DNA of 7,483 bases, taken from assembly GCA_045106875.1 (NCBI GenBank), contig JBGCFK010000230.1, positions 1 to 7,483 of the forward strand, in the 5' to 3' direction. The notes beneath the pieces were generated by a model, which saw only the letters and a list, made by a program, of their open reading frames with translations, was not told where the DNA came from and made no database searches. This document shows, one piece after another, positions 1-6,593 of this stretch (position 1 is the stretch's first letter; every line of letters begins with the position of its first letter). The stretch is from Thermohalobaculum sp045106875. GTDB taxonomy: Bacteria > Pseudomonadota > Alphaproteobacteria > Rhodobacterales > Rhodobacteraceae. The translations under genes and the position numbers were made by a program.

Positions 1-1
1 C

Positions 2-340
2 GTAGCGGCATGTCGGACACATGGGGTACTGCCGGTTGACGGGCCATTTGGCGACTTCTCGGATCCGGAGGGGTTCAAGCAGCAGGCGCTGAACTCGGCG
101 ACGCTGGGCATGGTCGGCAAGTGGGCGATCCATCCAAGCCAGATTGCACTATCCAACGAGGTGTTCACCCCGTCCGAGGCTGCGGTGACCAAAGCCAAGC
201 GGATCATGGCAGCCATGGACGAAGCCCAGAAATCAGGCGCAGGGGCCGTGACGCTGGATGGCAAGTTGATCGATCTGGCGTCGATCCGGCAAGCCGAGGT
301 TGTGGTCAAACAGTCCGAACTGATCGCGTCAGCGGGTTAA
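2..340 (+). CDS. mcl1: L-malyl-CoA/beta-methylmalyl-CoA lyase, C-terminal third (5' end outside window)
   Basis: The frame is open from the left edge and ends at TAA 338-340, giving 112 residues of a protein that is about 318 residues long in Rhodobacter. The visible part reads VAACRTHGVLPVDGPFGDFS early on, then GMVGKWAIHPSQ and later LIDLASIRQAEVVVKQ. These are hallmarks of the CitE/HpcH-type aldolase fold, and they match what I remember of Rhodobacter sphaeroides Mcl1 more closely than citrate lyase beta. Mcl1 is a cytosolic Mg-dependent enzyme that cleaves malyl-CoA and beta-methylmalyl-CoA to acetyl-CoA or propionyl-CoA plus glyoxylate in the ethylmalonyl-CoA pathway of acetate assimilation. 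The catalytic N-terminal part is not visible, so a paralogous malyl-CoA thioesterase (Mcl2-like) cannot be fully excluded. It is convergent with the RTX protease gene. Confidence 0.88.
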   Translation, partial: VAACRTHGVLPVDGPFGDFSDPEGFKQQALNSATLGMVGKWAIHPSQIALSNEVFTPSEAAVTKAKRIMAAMDEAQKSGAGAVTLDGKLIDLASIRQAEVVVKQSELIASAG

Positions 341-356
341 GCCGCGATATACAGCC

Positions 357-380
357 TGACGCGCACGTGTTTGCGCGTCA
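357..380. repeat. Perfect 9-bp hairpin, first of a related pair downstream of mcl1
   Basis: The arms TGACGCGCA (357-365) and TGCGCGTCA (372-380) are perfect inverse complements around a 6-base loop. The stem is strong, starts 17 bases after the mcl1 stop and has no T-tract. Its outer six pairs (TGACGC/GCGTCA) recur in the next hairpin, so the two look like diverged copies of one element. It may act as an RNA-end stabiliser or a terminator. Confidence 0.6.
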
Positions 381-396
381 CGAAACGATCAAGCAG

Positions 397-426
397 CCGG
401 TGACGCACATGCTTGTGCGTCACCGG
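397..426. terminator. Perfect 13-bp hairpin, probable bidirectional terminator between convergent genes
   Basis: The arms CCGGTGACGCACA (397-409) and TGTGCGTCACCGG (414-426) pair without a mismatch around the loop TGCT. It lies between the convergent 3' ends of mcl1 (stop at 340) and the RTX protease (stop at 464). That position and strength suit a transcription terminator or 3'-end stabiliser for both transcripts. No U-tract follows on either strand, so it would not be a canonical intrinsic terminator. Confidence 0.55.
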
Positions 427-439
427 GCCCCACCCTCGG

Positions 440-460
440 GAACCGGCCGAAGCCGGGTTC
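440..460. terminator. Imperfect hairpin next to the protease stop
   Basis: GAACCGGC (440-447) pairs with GCC-G-GGTTC (452-460), leaving one bulged G and a CGAA loop. It is immediately downstream of the minus-strand protease stop codon (464-466). On the plus strand it is followed by GGTTT, only a short T-run. It is possibly a third element of the convergent termination region, weaker than the 397-426 hairpin. Confidence 0.35.
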
Positions 461-463
461 GGT

Positions 464-2755
464 TTAACTGAAGATGAACCATGACGATTGCACCTGACCG
501 GCATCAATCCCTGTCAGCACAATGACATCGCCCTGATCATAGGCGATAGCGGCGTCGCCCTTGAAATTCGAAATCGATACTGCGCTGAACGAACTTACAG
601 CTGTTATTTCCAGGATATCCGTGCCGATCTCAAAGTTGTTTATGCGGTCGATCCCGTCATCGAGATTGAAGACAAAGGTGTCAGCACCGCCAAAACCTTC
701 GAGGATGTCGTTGGCCTTGTGCCCTGTGATCCGGTCAGCTCCGGCGCCGCCGCGGATCTGGTTGACGCCGTGCGAGCCTTCCAGCACATCATCGAACTCA
801 GACCCCCAGAGGAATTCGATGTTCAACAGAGTGTCTCCCGCCGCCTCGCCCGCCGTGCCGGTTCCGGTTAGCAAACTGACGGCCACGCCCGAGGTTGCGT
901 CATTGTAACGGGACCAATCGTCCCCACCAGCACCATTGATCTGATCCGCGCCAGTGCCGCCATAGAACGTCTCACCCGCAGAAGAACCGATCAGCACGTC
1001 GTTGCCCGCATCGCCCCAGACGACGTCATTGCCACCTGCAGTGGTAATCGTGTCATTCCCACCATCGCCGAGGATCTGGTTGCGCCCTGCGCTACCCACG
1101 ATCACGTCCCCGAATGTAGACCCACGGATGTTCTCAATTGAGATAAAGATGTCCCCTGCTGCGTCGCCAACCGTGCCGGTGCCTGCGCCAAGGTTCAGTT
1201 CTATCCGTCCGGGAGCATCGTTGTATTGGATCCAGTCGTCCTCCGACTCGCCATCCAGAATATCCGCGCCTGCGTTCCCACGGATCACGTCACGTCCTGT
1301 GCCACCTATAATATGGTCATTCCCGCCGCCGCCCAACAGAAAGTCATGCCCGCCCATGCCGGTGATGACATCCGCACCACCCAGCCCGAAGATCTGGTTC
1401 GCGTTGAACGGATCGCCGGTAAGATCGTCGGCATGATTGGACCCCGAGACATGCTCGACTGAGATCAGCGTGTCGCTGGTGGCTTCTCCACCCGCCCCGG
1501 TGCCCGCGTTCAGATTAATGGTGACACCTGATGTCGAGAACAGGTAGCGCGCGGTGTCCGCGCCTGTGCCGCCGTCCCGCTGATCCCCTCCCCCCCCGCC
1601 ACGCAGAATATCGTTGCCGTCCCCGCCCAGCAGAGTGTCACCGCCACCATTGCCGGTCAGCACATTGCCAGCCGCGTTGCCGACCAAGAGATCGTCGCCG
1701 TCGCCCGTAGTGCCGATCTCGATCACGGCGCCGTAAGCGATTGCAAGGTTTTCGGACAAATAGCCAACCGAGGAAAACTCCCCCTCGACCAGACTCAGAA
1801 CCTGATCTGTGTTCCATCCACTGACATCGATCTTATCGGTGCCACCAGCATCCCAGATGGCGACGACAGGGTTGGGGTTTTTGGTAAAATCAAAGCTGTC
1901 AGTGCCAGTATTTGCACCAAAACCATAGGTATCCGCGCCCGTGCGCGTTGACATGTCGGCGCCGTAGATCTGTTGGATCGCAAGAATGTCATGCAGCAGC
2001 GGCGTGGCCGCATAGGCCCGACCAAGCGTCCCGTAATGATCGGTCCCAGACCCATTATCCTCGGCATCGAAATAGGACATCACTGTATAACCACGTGTGT
2101 CCTGAAAATGGGTCGCATTGGTCGAATACGTGCCTGATCCGTTGTAGGCACCCGGGTGGTTCAGACCCAGCGCATGACCAATCTCGTGCAGGTAGGTGAG
2201 CAAACCGTACCCACCGGCGTATAGGTCTGATGTCTGGTTGTGGCTCCACCACTGGCTCGCAAACCAGAGATCGGAATCTGTGATGGAGAAAGTCGCACCA
2301 TTGCCGGGCGGAGTGCCGGAAAAGCTGCGCTCGGCATAGGTCGAGTTGTTCGTCGCAGACGAATAGTTGAACGTAATTTCGGCACCTGCATCGTTGGTCA
2401 GCTCCACCAGATCTATGGCGATCAACTCGTCCCAAAGCTCGAATGCTTCACGTGCCGCCGCCTCCAGCCCTGCGGCCATGGCAACGTAGCCGTTATACTC
2501 GCTCTCCCAATTCGGTTGACCAAAGACAAGCGGCCCTGTTCCAATGGAATAGCTCACGCTTTGCCCGGCCCACGCGGCGGAGGTATGCGTCCCCTCACCT
2601 GTGGTCAGTGCGTTGAATATTTGCGCACTGGAATAGACAGGCTTGGTCGCACCACCCGAGCCCGGAGGCTCCGGCGTGTCCGGATCGGATGTGGATTCAA
2701 CCGGCGGCCCTCCGCAAACCGGGCAACAGCAGGCGTCAACATGCATGTCGGACAT
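464..2755 (-). CDS. Secreted M10 (serralysin-like) zinc metalloprotease with RTX repeats
   Basis: This encodes 763 residues from ATG 2755. That start is preferred because GGAAG lies 8 bases upstream; a TTG at 2761 is too close to it and an ATG at 2746 too far. A cysteine-rich leader (C9, C10, C11, C14) is followed by a Pro/Gly-rich linker and the metzincin domain from about residue 45 to 270. The zinc motif HEIGHALGLNH spans 190-200 (ligands H190, H194, H200; catalytic E191). The Met-turn YTVMSYF is at 223-229, with Y228 placed like the serralysin tyrosine ligand. Glycine/aspartate-rich calcium-binding nonapeptides begin near residue 350, and three ~107-residue modules follow. The end, DVIVLTGIDAG...WFIFS, is of the type I secretion kind, so export to the medium is inferred. 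It is longer than classic serralysins (about 470-480) because of the modules. No ABC exporter or inhibitor gene is adjacent. The substrate is unknown. Confidence 0.92.
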   Translation of the reverse strand: MSDMHVDACCCPVCGGPPVESTSDPDTPEPPGSGGATKPVYSSAQIFNALTTGEGTHTSAAWAGQSVSYSIGTGPLVFGQPNWESEYNGYVAMAAGLEAAAREAFELWDELIAIDLVELTNDAGAEITFNYSSATNNSTYAERSFSGTPPGNGATFSITDSDLWFASQWWSHNQTSDLYAGGYGLLTYLHEIGHALGLNHPGAYNGSGTYSTNATHFQDTRGYTVMSYFDAEDNGSGTDHYGTLGRAYAATPLLHDILAIQQIYGADMSTRTGADTYGFGANTGTDSFDFTKNPNPVVAIWDAGGTDKIDVSGWNTDQVLSLVEGEFSSVGYLSENLAIAYGAVIEIGTTGDGDDLLVGNAAGNVLTGNGGGDTLLGGDGNDILRGGGGGDQRDGGTGADTARYLFSTSGVTINLNAGTGAGGEATSDTLISVEHVSGSNHADDLTGDPFNANQIFGLGGADVITGMGGHDFLLGGGGNDHIIGGTGRDVIRGNAGADILDGESEDDWIQYNDAPGRIELNLGAGTGTVGDAAGDIFISIENIRGSTFGDVIVGSAGRNQILGDGGNDTITTAGGNDVVWGDAGNDVLIGSSAGETFYGGTGADQINGAGGDDWSRYNDATSGVAVSLLTGTGTAGEAAGDTLLNIEFLWGSEFDDVLEGSHGVNQIRGGAGADRITGHKANDILEGFGGADTFVFNLDDGIDRINNFEIGTDILEITAVSSFSAVSISNFKGDAAIAYDQGDVIVLTGIDAGQVQSSWFIFS
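692..1567 (-). repeat. Three tandem ~107-residue modules inside the RTX protease
   Basis: Three units start near residues 397, 504 and 610 (counting from ATG 2755). Each opens with D-x-x-[RQ]-Y, continues with a [VI]xLxxGTGxxG[ED]A strand-turn, then D-[TI]-[LF]-x-[SN]-[IV]-E and G-S. The first two then carry a full set of GGxGxD-type calcium-binding nonapeptides. The aligned Y residues are 404, 511 and 617, giving periods of 107 and 106. The third unit is cut short by the C-terminal secretion region. In DNA terms this is about 320 bases per unit, diverged at nucleotide level. Confidence 0.75.
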
Positions 2756-2831
2756 TGGCAACGCTTCCAGATGCGCCAGGTTCCCTGACGACTCCCCGTG
2801 AGCGGCTTTTTGCCTCTCGACTTGGCGAAGC

Positions 2832-2852
2832 GTTTACCATCACAGGGTAAAC
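2832..2852. promoter_or_regulatory. 21-bp inverted repeat, candidate operator in the divergent protease/accA region
   Basis: GTTTACC (2832-2838) and GGTAAAC (2846-2852) are perfect inverse complements separated by 7 bases (ATCACAG). The centre-to-centre distance of the half-sites is 14 bp, shorter than the ~16 bp I associate with LacI-type half-sites. The site lies about 80 bases upstream of the protease start and about 90 upstream of accA, where a dimeric regulator could affect one or both genes. I do not recognise the regulator. No regulator gene is in the window. Confidence 0.45.
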
Positions 2853-2881
2853 CCTTGGTTAGCACGCCAGTTCGCTCCCGA

Positions 2882-2909
2882 TTGCAAACAGGTACGATTG
2901 GTCTTAAGT
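2882..2909 (+). promoter_or_regulatory. Weak candidate promoter for accA
   Basis: TTGCAA (2882-2887) resembles a -35 box. TTAAGT (2904-2909) follows after 16 bases and matches the -10 consensus at only three of six positions. It would place the transcript start about 20 bases before the accA ATG. TTGCAA is self-complementary, so it could also serve the minus strand, but no good -10 is found there. This is a weak call. Confidence 0.2.
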
Positions 2910-2937
2910 CCGCTCCACACCTAGCGAGACAGGGGCC

Positions 2938-3897
2938 ATGCAGCACTATCTGGACTTCGAAAAGGGCCTTGCCGATGTGCAAGGCAAAGCCGAGGAACTG
3001 CGGGCCTTGGCACGTCAGGATCCGAATATGGATGTCTCCGCCGAGGCGGACCAGTTGCAATCCCGTGCATCCGAGCTGTTGCTTGATCTCTACAAGGATC
3101 TGAGCCCGTGGCAGAAATGCCAGGTTGCACGGCATCCCGAACGCCCACATGCCATGGATTACATCAGCGCGCTGGTGACTGAATACACGCCCTTGGCAGG
3201 TGACCGCAATTTTGCCGACGACCATGCGATCGTTGGTGGTCTTGGCCGGATCAGCAACCGTCCCGTGGTCGTGATGGGCCACGAAAAGGGCCACGACACC
3301 AAGACCCGCCTGGAACGCAATTTCGGCATGGCTCGACCTGAAGGATATCGCAAGGCCGTGCGATTGATGGAGTTGGCGGACCGATTTGGACTGCCTGTCG
3401 TGACACTGATTGACACACCAGGGGCCTATCCAGGCAAGGGTGCCGAAGAACGAGGGCAAGCCGAGGCCATCGCGCGCTCGACCGACACCTGCCTGCAACT
3501 GGGCGTGCCGCTGATTTCGGTGGTGATCGGCGAGGGCGGCTCGGGCGGCGCAGTTGCGCTGGCGACTGCGAACCGTGTCATCATGCTGGAACATTCGGTC
3601 TATTCGGTGATCTCGCCCGAGGGCTGTGCTTCGATCCTTTGGAAGGACGCGGAAAAGATGCGCGAGGCCGCGAATGCACTGCGCCTGACCGCTCAGGACC
3701 TCCTGCAGCTGGATGTGGCGGACGAGATTGTCCCGGAACCACTCGGCGGCGCGCAGCGCGACCGGGGTGCAGTGATTGGAGCCGTCGGAGTGACTTTGTC
3801 GTCAGCCTTGCGTGCATTCGAGGGCATGTCCGCTACGGATATTCGCAATGCTCGGCGCCAGAAATTCATCGAGATGGGATCAAAGGGATTGAATTGA
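2938..3897 (+). CDS. accA: Acetyl-CoA carboxylase, carboxyltransferase subunit alpha
   Basis: The 319-residue protein has the usual AccA length and recognisable AccA sequence throughout. The N-terminal helical region begins HYLDFEK (3-9). KDLSPWQKCQVARHPERP spans about 53-70, and YTPLAGDRNFADDHA, GHEKGHDTK, ERNFGMARPEGYRKA and DTPGAYPGKGAEERGQ follow. The oxyanion-hole glycine loop GEGGSGGA is at 198-205 and HSVYSVISPEGCASILWK at 219-236. With AccD it transfers the carboxyl group from carboxybiotin-BCCP to acetyl-CoA, making malonyl-CoA for fatty acid synthesis in the cytosol. The ATG at 2938 fits the family N-terminus, although the nearest Shine-Dalgarno-like AGGGG ends only two bases before it. 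It is divergent from the RTX protease gene and separated by 419 bases from the next gene. The end MGSKGLN matches Rhodobacterales homologues as I recall them. Confidence 0.96.
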   Translation: MQHYLDFEKGLADVQGKAEELRALARQDPNMDVSAEADQLQSRASELLLDLYKDLSPWQKCQVARHPERPHAMDYISALVTEYTPLAGDRNFADDHAIVGGLGRISNRPVVVMGHEKGHDTKTRLERNFGMARPEGYRKAVRLMELADRFGLPVVTLIDTPGAYPGKGAEERGQAEAIARSTDTCLQLGVPLISVVIGEGGSGGAVALATANRVIMLEHSVYSVISPEGCASILWKDAEKMREAANALRLTAQDLLQLDVADEIVPEPLGGAQRDRGAVIGAVGVTLSSALRAFEGMSATDIRNARRQKFIEMGSKGLN

Positions 3898-4316
3898 CGC
3901 AAACTGCCCATCTGTTGGATCGCTTCGCTCAAAACACTCACTCTGATATTTATTGTACGCACTACTGGTGTTTGATGATCCTTTCTTCGAACAGCGTGCT
4001 CTATCCGGCGCTTTGCCAGAATGTTTGCACACGGCTGACCAGTCAGTCGATGCGGGCACGCGACCCGCGCAGATGACACAAGAAGCAATCTCCATTGCCG
4101 CCGCCCCTCGAATGCCATAAACGGCAGACAGTCTGAAGCTGAGTTCCAAATGAGGTCGCAGAGTAGCTTCCAACGTCCCAAAACGTGTCGCAGGCGGGAT
4201 GCTTGGCTGGGATAGACGCGATGTTCCCGGGCGATGTCAGCATTTGGAAATTAAGAGTATAGCCGGTTTGAGCAGGTCTTCTCCGCACCCTGTCCGGCAA
4301 AAGTAACGAGGTCGGA
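3898..4316. other. 419-base stretch without a recognisable gene
   Basis: Reading frames cross this stretch on both strands (for example minus-strand frames of 97 and 162 codons). None has a recognisable domain, a convincing ribosome site or plausible protein composition. It is somewhat richer in A/T than its neighbours around 3930-4000. No T-tailed terminator follows accA, no tRNA cloverleaf is apparent, and I find no strong inverted repeat beyond short 5-bp stems. It presumably holds the accA 3' end and the promoter of the nrnC-lpt cluster, but I cannot place a convincing -35/-10 pair. Degraded coding sequence is possible but unsupported. Confidence 0.4.
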
Positions 4317-4928
4317 ATGACAATAACTCTGCATCAAGGCGATCTTCCCGACGGGCTGGATCTTGGTCCCGTGGTGGCTATTGATTGCGAGACCATGGGG
4401 CTTCACCCGCATCGCGACCGATTGTGCCTGGTGCAGATGTCCTCGGGCGACGGAACCGCGCATCTGGTGCAGGTCGCCAAAGGGCAGAAGAAGGCTCCAA
4501 ACCTCGCGCGCATGCTGAAGAACCGGAAGGTCGAGAAGCTGTTTCACTTTGGCAGGTTCGATATCGCCGTGATGGCACATGCTTTCGGGGCGGTCACGCG
4601 GCCGGTCTATTGCACCAAGATTGCCTCGAAGCTGTGCCGGACGTCGACCGACAGGCATGGGCTGAAGAACCTCTGCCATGAACTGATTGGCGTCGATATC
4701 TCGAAACAACAGCAATCCAGCGACTGGGGTGCGGAAGAATTGTCAGAAGCACAGCTGGAATATGCGGCGTCGGACGTTCTTTACCTGCATCGGATACGCG
4801 AGGTGTTGGATCAGCGGCTTGAACGCGAGGGGCGTGCGGAATTGGCAAAGGCCTGTTTCCGGTTTTTGCCGGATCGTGCGATGTTGGACTTGGAAGGATG
4901 GCCGGAAGTGGACATTTTCGCCCACTGA
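4317..4928 (+). CDS. nrnC: NrnC-type 3'-5' oligoribonuclease (RNase D-like, DEDDy)
   Basis: The 203 residues consist of a single DEDDy exonuclease domain with no HRDC domain, so this is not full-length RNase D. The active-site set is visible: D23 and E25 in DCET (Exo I), D82 in HFGRFD (Exo II), and Y149/D153 in YAASD (Exo III). Conserved stretches such as HQGDLP, LGLxPHRDRLC, KIASKL, TDRHGLK, ISKQQQSSDW and the end DIFAH closely match Bartonella/Brucella NrnC as I recall them. That family degrades very short RNAs, especially dinucleotides such as pGpG from cyclic-di-GMP turnover, and replaces Orn in many alphaproteobacteria. The function here is inferred from the family. The ATG at 4317 has GAGG five bases upstream. 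It is the first gene of a tight run leading into kdsD after 18 bases. Confidence 0.92.
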   Translation: MTITLHQGDLPDGLDLGPVVAIDCETMGLHPHRDRLCLVQMSSGDGTAHLVQVAKGQKKAPNLARMLKNRKVEKLFHFGRFDIAVMAHAFGAVTRPVYCTKIASKLCRTSTDRHGLKNLCHELIGVDISKQQQSSDWGAEELSEAQLEYAASDVLYLHRIREVLDQRLEREGRAELAKACFRFLPDRAMLDLEGWPEVDIFAH

Positions 4929-4946
4929 CCCGGTGAGGGAGATGTG

Positions 4947-5930
4947 ATGGACGGTTCCATGGAAGAGCGCGAACAGGCACTGGCTGTCGGTCGCCGGGTG
5001 CTGGGCATCGAAGCGGATGCGCTAAACGCGCTTGCGAACGCGCTTGATGACCGCTTTGTCGAAGCTGTTGATCTGATCCTCAAGACGCCGGGGCGTGTGA
5101 TCGTCTCGGGCATGGGGAAGTCAGGACATATCGGCCACAAGATCGCAGCGACGCTGGCCTCGACAGGTACGCCTGCTTTCTTTGTCCATCCTGCGGAAGC
5201 CAGCCATGGCGATCTGGGCATGTTGACCCAGCAAGATGTGGCGCTGGTGCTGTCCAACTCTGGCGAAACCAAGGAGTTGGCGGACATTGTCGCCCATTGC
5301 AAACGCTTCCAGATCCCTCTGATCGGTGTGGCGGGCAAGGCGGGCTCTACCTTGCTGCGCAGAGCGGACATTCCACTGTTGCTGCCCGAGGCGCCCGAGG
5401 CATGCTCGGTCGGCATGGCCCCCACGACCTCGACGACAATGACATTGGCATTGGGCGATGCGCTGACCGTGGCTCTGATGGAGCGACGCGCGTTCACGCG
5501 TGACGATTTCGGTGTGTTCCACCCGGGCGGCAAATTGGGCGCACAACTGGTGGCGGTAGATGGGCTGATGGCCACGGGCAATGCACTACCGTTGGTGACG
5601 GAGGACGCACCGATGTCGGATGCGCTGGTCGAAATGAGCAGCAAGGGTTTTGGCGTAGCAGGAACCATTGATGCAGACGGAATGCTGACCGGGATCATCA
5701 CGGACGGGGATCTTCGGCGCAGTATGGACGGCCTGCTGGACCGCCGCGCGTACGAAGTTGCCACGAAGGATCCGCAGACAATCCGCCCTGATCAACTGGC
5801 GCAGGAAGCGCTTGCCATCATGAACGAGCGCAAGATCACCTGCCTGTTCGTCAGCGACAGAATCGGCGCCAAACCACTTGGGATCCTGCATGTTCACGAT
5901 TGTCTCCGCGCTGGCGTGGACGGGGTATGA
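4947..5930 (+). CDS. kdsD: D-arabinose-5-phosphate isomerase (KdsD/KpsF family)
   Basis: The protein is 327 residues, the family length. An N-terminal SIS sugar-phosphate isomerase domain (about 35-180) contains SGMGKSGHIGHKIAATL, HPAEASHGDLGM and SNSGETKE. Two CBS domains follow (about 205-327), with ITDGDLRR in the first. K58, E110, E151 and H192 match in position the E. coli KdsD catalytic set K59/E111/E152/H193. It interconverts ribulose-5-phosphate and arabinose-5-phosphate in the cytosol, the entry step to Kdo of the LPS inner core. The ATG at 4947 is preferred, with AGGGAG a few bases upstream; a GTG at 4944 would add one residue. Its stop overlaps the lptC start by four bases, and the neighbourhood supports LPS biogenesis rather than a capsule-specific KpsF role. 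Confidence 0.94.
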   Translation: MDGSMEEREQALAVGRRVLGIEADALNALANALDDRFVEAVDLILKTPGRVIVSGMGKSGHIGHKIAATLASTGTPAFFVHPAEASHGDLGMLTQQDVALVLSNSGETKELADIVAHCKRFQIPLIGVAGKAGSTLLRRADIPLLLPEAPEACSVGMAPTTSTTMTLALGDALTVALMERRAFTRDDFGVFHPGGKLGAQLVAVDGLMATGNALPLVTEDAPMSDALVEMSSKGFGVAGTIDADGMLTGIITDGDLRRSMDGLLDRRAYEVATKDPQTIRPDQLAQEALAIMNERKITCLFVSDRIGAKPLGILHVHDCLRAGVDGV

Positions 5931-6583
5931 GCATGGCGGACCTGTCCGATCACGCGCATGAACTGTCTGCTCACCGCGCCGCCGAGGTCAGGCAGTACTC
6001 CCGGACTGTGCGTTGGATGAAGGTGCTGCTGCCCGTGGGCGCGGTGGTTCTGATCATATTGATCTTCCTCTCCGGCAAGACGCGCGATGCAGTGGTGGCA
6101 ACCGAAAACAGCATGAACGCGGCAGCGCTGGGCGCAGGGCTCAAACTTGAGAACCCCCGTTTTGCAGGCATGACAGACAGCGGGGAGCCGTTTGTGGTGA
6201 CCGCGGTCTCTGCCTTGCCCGATGGCGCAATGCCTGACCTTGTGGAACTTGACAGGCCCTCGGGCGAGATGAAGATGTCCGATGGGCGCACTTTGAATGC
6301 GACCTCTGCCGAGGGGCAGTTCTACCGCATCAGCGAGCGGTTGGTGCTGGAAGGTGCCGTGCGGCTGGTCACCTCGGACGGTTACCTTGTCGAAACCGAA
6401 CGCGTGGATGTTGATCTGGCAGGGCGCACGGCAATCGCCCCAAACGCCTTCAGCGCGACGGGACCTGCCGGAACACTGAAGGCAGATGGAGCCCGGATGG
6501 AGACAAGCGACGCAGAGAAAGCAGTCGTTTTGCGCTTTGAGGGAAACGTCAAGGTGACGTTCGACCCCAAGAAAGCCGAGTGA
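5927..6583 (+). CDS. lptC: LPS export ABC transporter periplasmic protein LptC
   Basis: The 218 residues start with a short cytosolic segment ending in basic residues (RTVRWMK). One transmembrane helix follows at about 32-49 (KVLLPVGAVVLIILIFLS), then a periplasmic beta-rich LptC/OstA-like domain. Motifs such as ENPRFAGMTDSGEPFVVTA, TSAEGQFY, LVLEGAVRLVTSDGY and FEGNVKVTFDP fit Rhodobacterales LptC. It is anchored in the inner membrane with LptBFG and hands LPS to LptA. The ATG at 5927 overlaps the kdsD stop (ATGA), and GGACGGGG just upstream can serve as the ribosome site. An in-frame TTG at 5900 would lie inside kdsD and is less likely, and an ATG at 5933 is also possible. E. coli LptC is 191 residues, so this one is slightly longer. 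Its sequence is less conserved than that of its neighbours, and the identification rests on topology, motifs and position. Confidence 0.88.
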   Translation: MSMADLSDHAHELSAHRAAEVRQYSRTVRWMKVLLPVGAVVLIILIFLSGKTRDAVVATENSMNAAALGAGLKLENPRFAGMTDSGEPFVVTAVSALPDGAMPDLVELDRPSGEMKMSDGRTLNATSAEGQFYRISERLVLEGAVRLVTSDGYLVETERVDVDLAGRTAIAPNAFSATGPAGTLKADGARMETSDAEKAVVLRFEGNVKVTFDPKKAE

Positions 6584-6593
6584 TGACAACCCC

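Noticed and set aside
357..426. Two similar palindromes considered as a minimal CRISPR array
   Set aside because: Only two unequal hairpins 16 bases apart, with no spacer-length regularity and no cas genes; terminators or palindromic elements explain them better.
488..1462. Several plus-strand open frames opposite the RTX protease
   Set aside because: They are by-products of the Gly/Asp-rich repeats on the other strand, with low-complexity Pro/Ser-rich translations and no ribosome sites.
2807..2825. GAGCGGC-TTTTT-GCCTCTC inverted repeat in the protease leader
   Set aside because: It has a mismatch in a seven-base stem and no T-tract after it; too weak to call an attenuator or terminator.
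2605..3594. Long minus-strand open frame of 329 codons opposite accA and the protease start
   Set aside because: It is antisense to confidently identified accA and the protease 5' end, has no recognisable domain and an implausible composition.
4035..4064. Short inverted repeats in the accA-nrnC gap (CTGAC/GTCAG and GCGGG/CCCGC)
   Set aside because: Five-base arms without a T-tract are expected by chance in GC-rich DNA.
3693..4181. Minus-strand frames of 162 and 97 codons in and near the accA-nrnC gap
   Set aside because: They overlap the end of accA, have no family resemblance and differ in frame from any conserved sequence; a decayed gene cannot be shown.
4811..5764. Minus-strand 317-codon frame opposite kdsD
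   Set aside because: Ser/Pro/Arg-rich shadow of a well-supported SIS-CBS gene.
5894..6589. Minus-strand 231-codon frame opposite lptC
   Set aside because: It is antisense to lptC, whose membrane topology, coupling to kdsD and motifs are all convincing; the antisense translation is Cys/His-rich noise.
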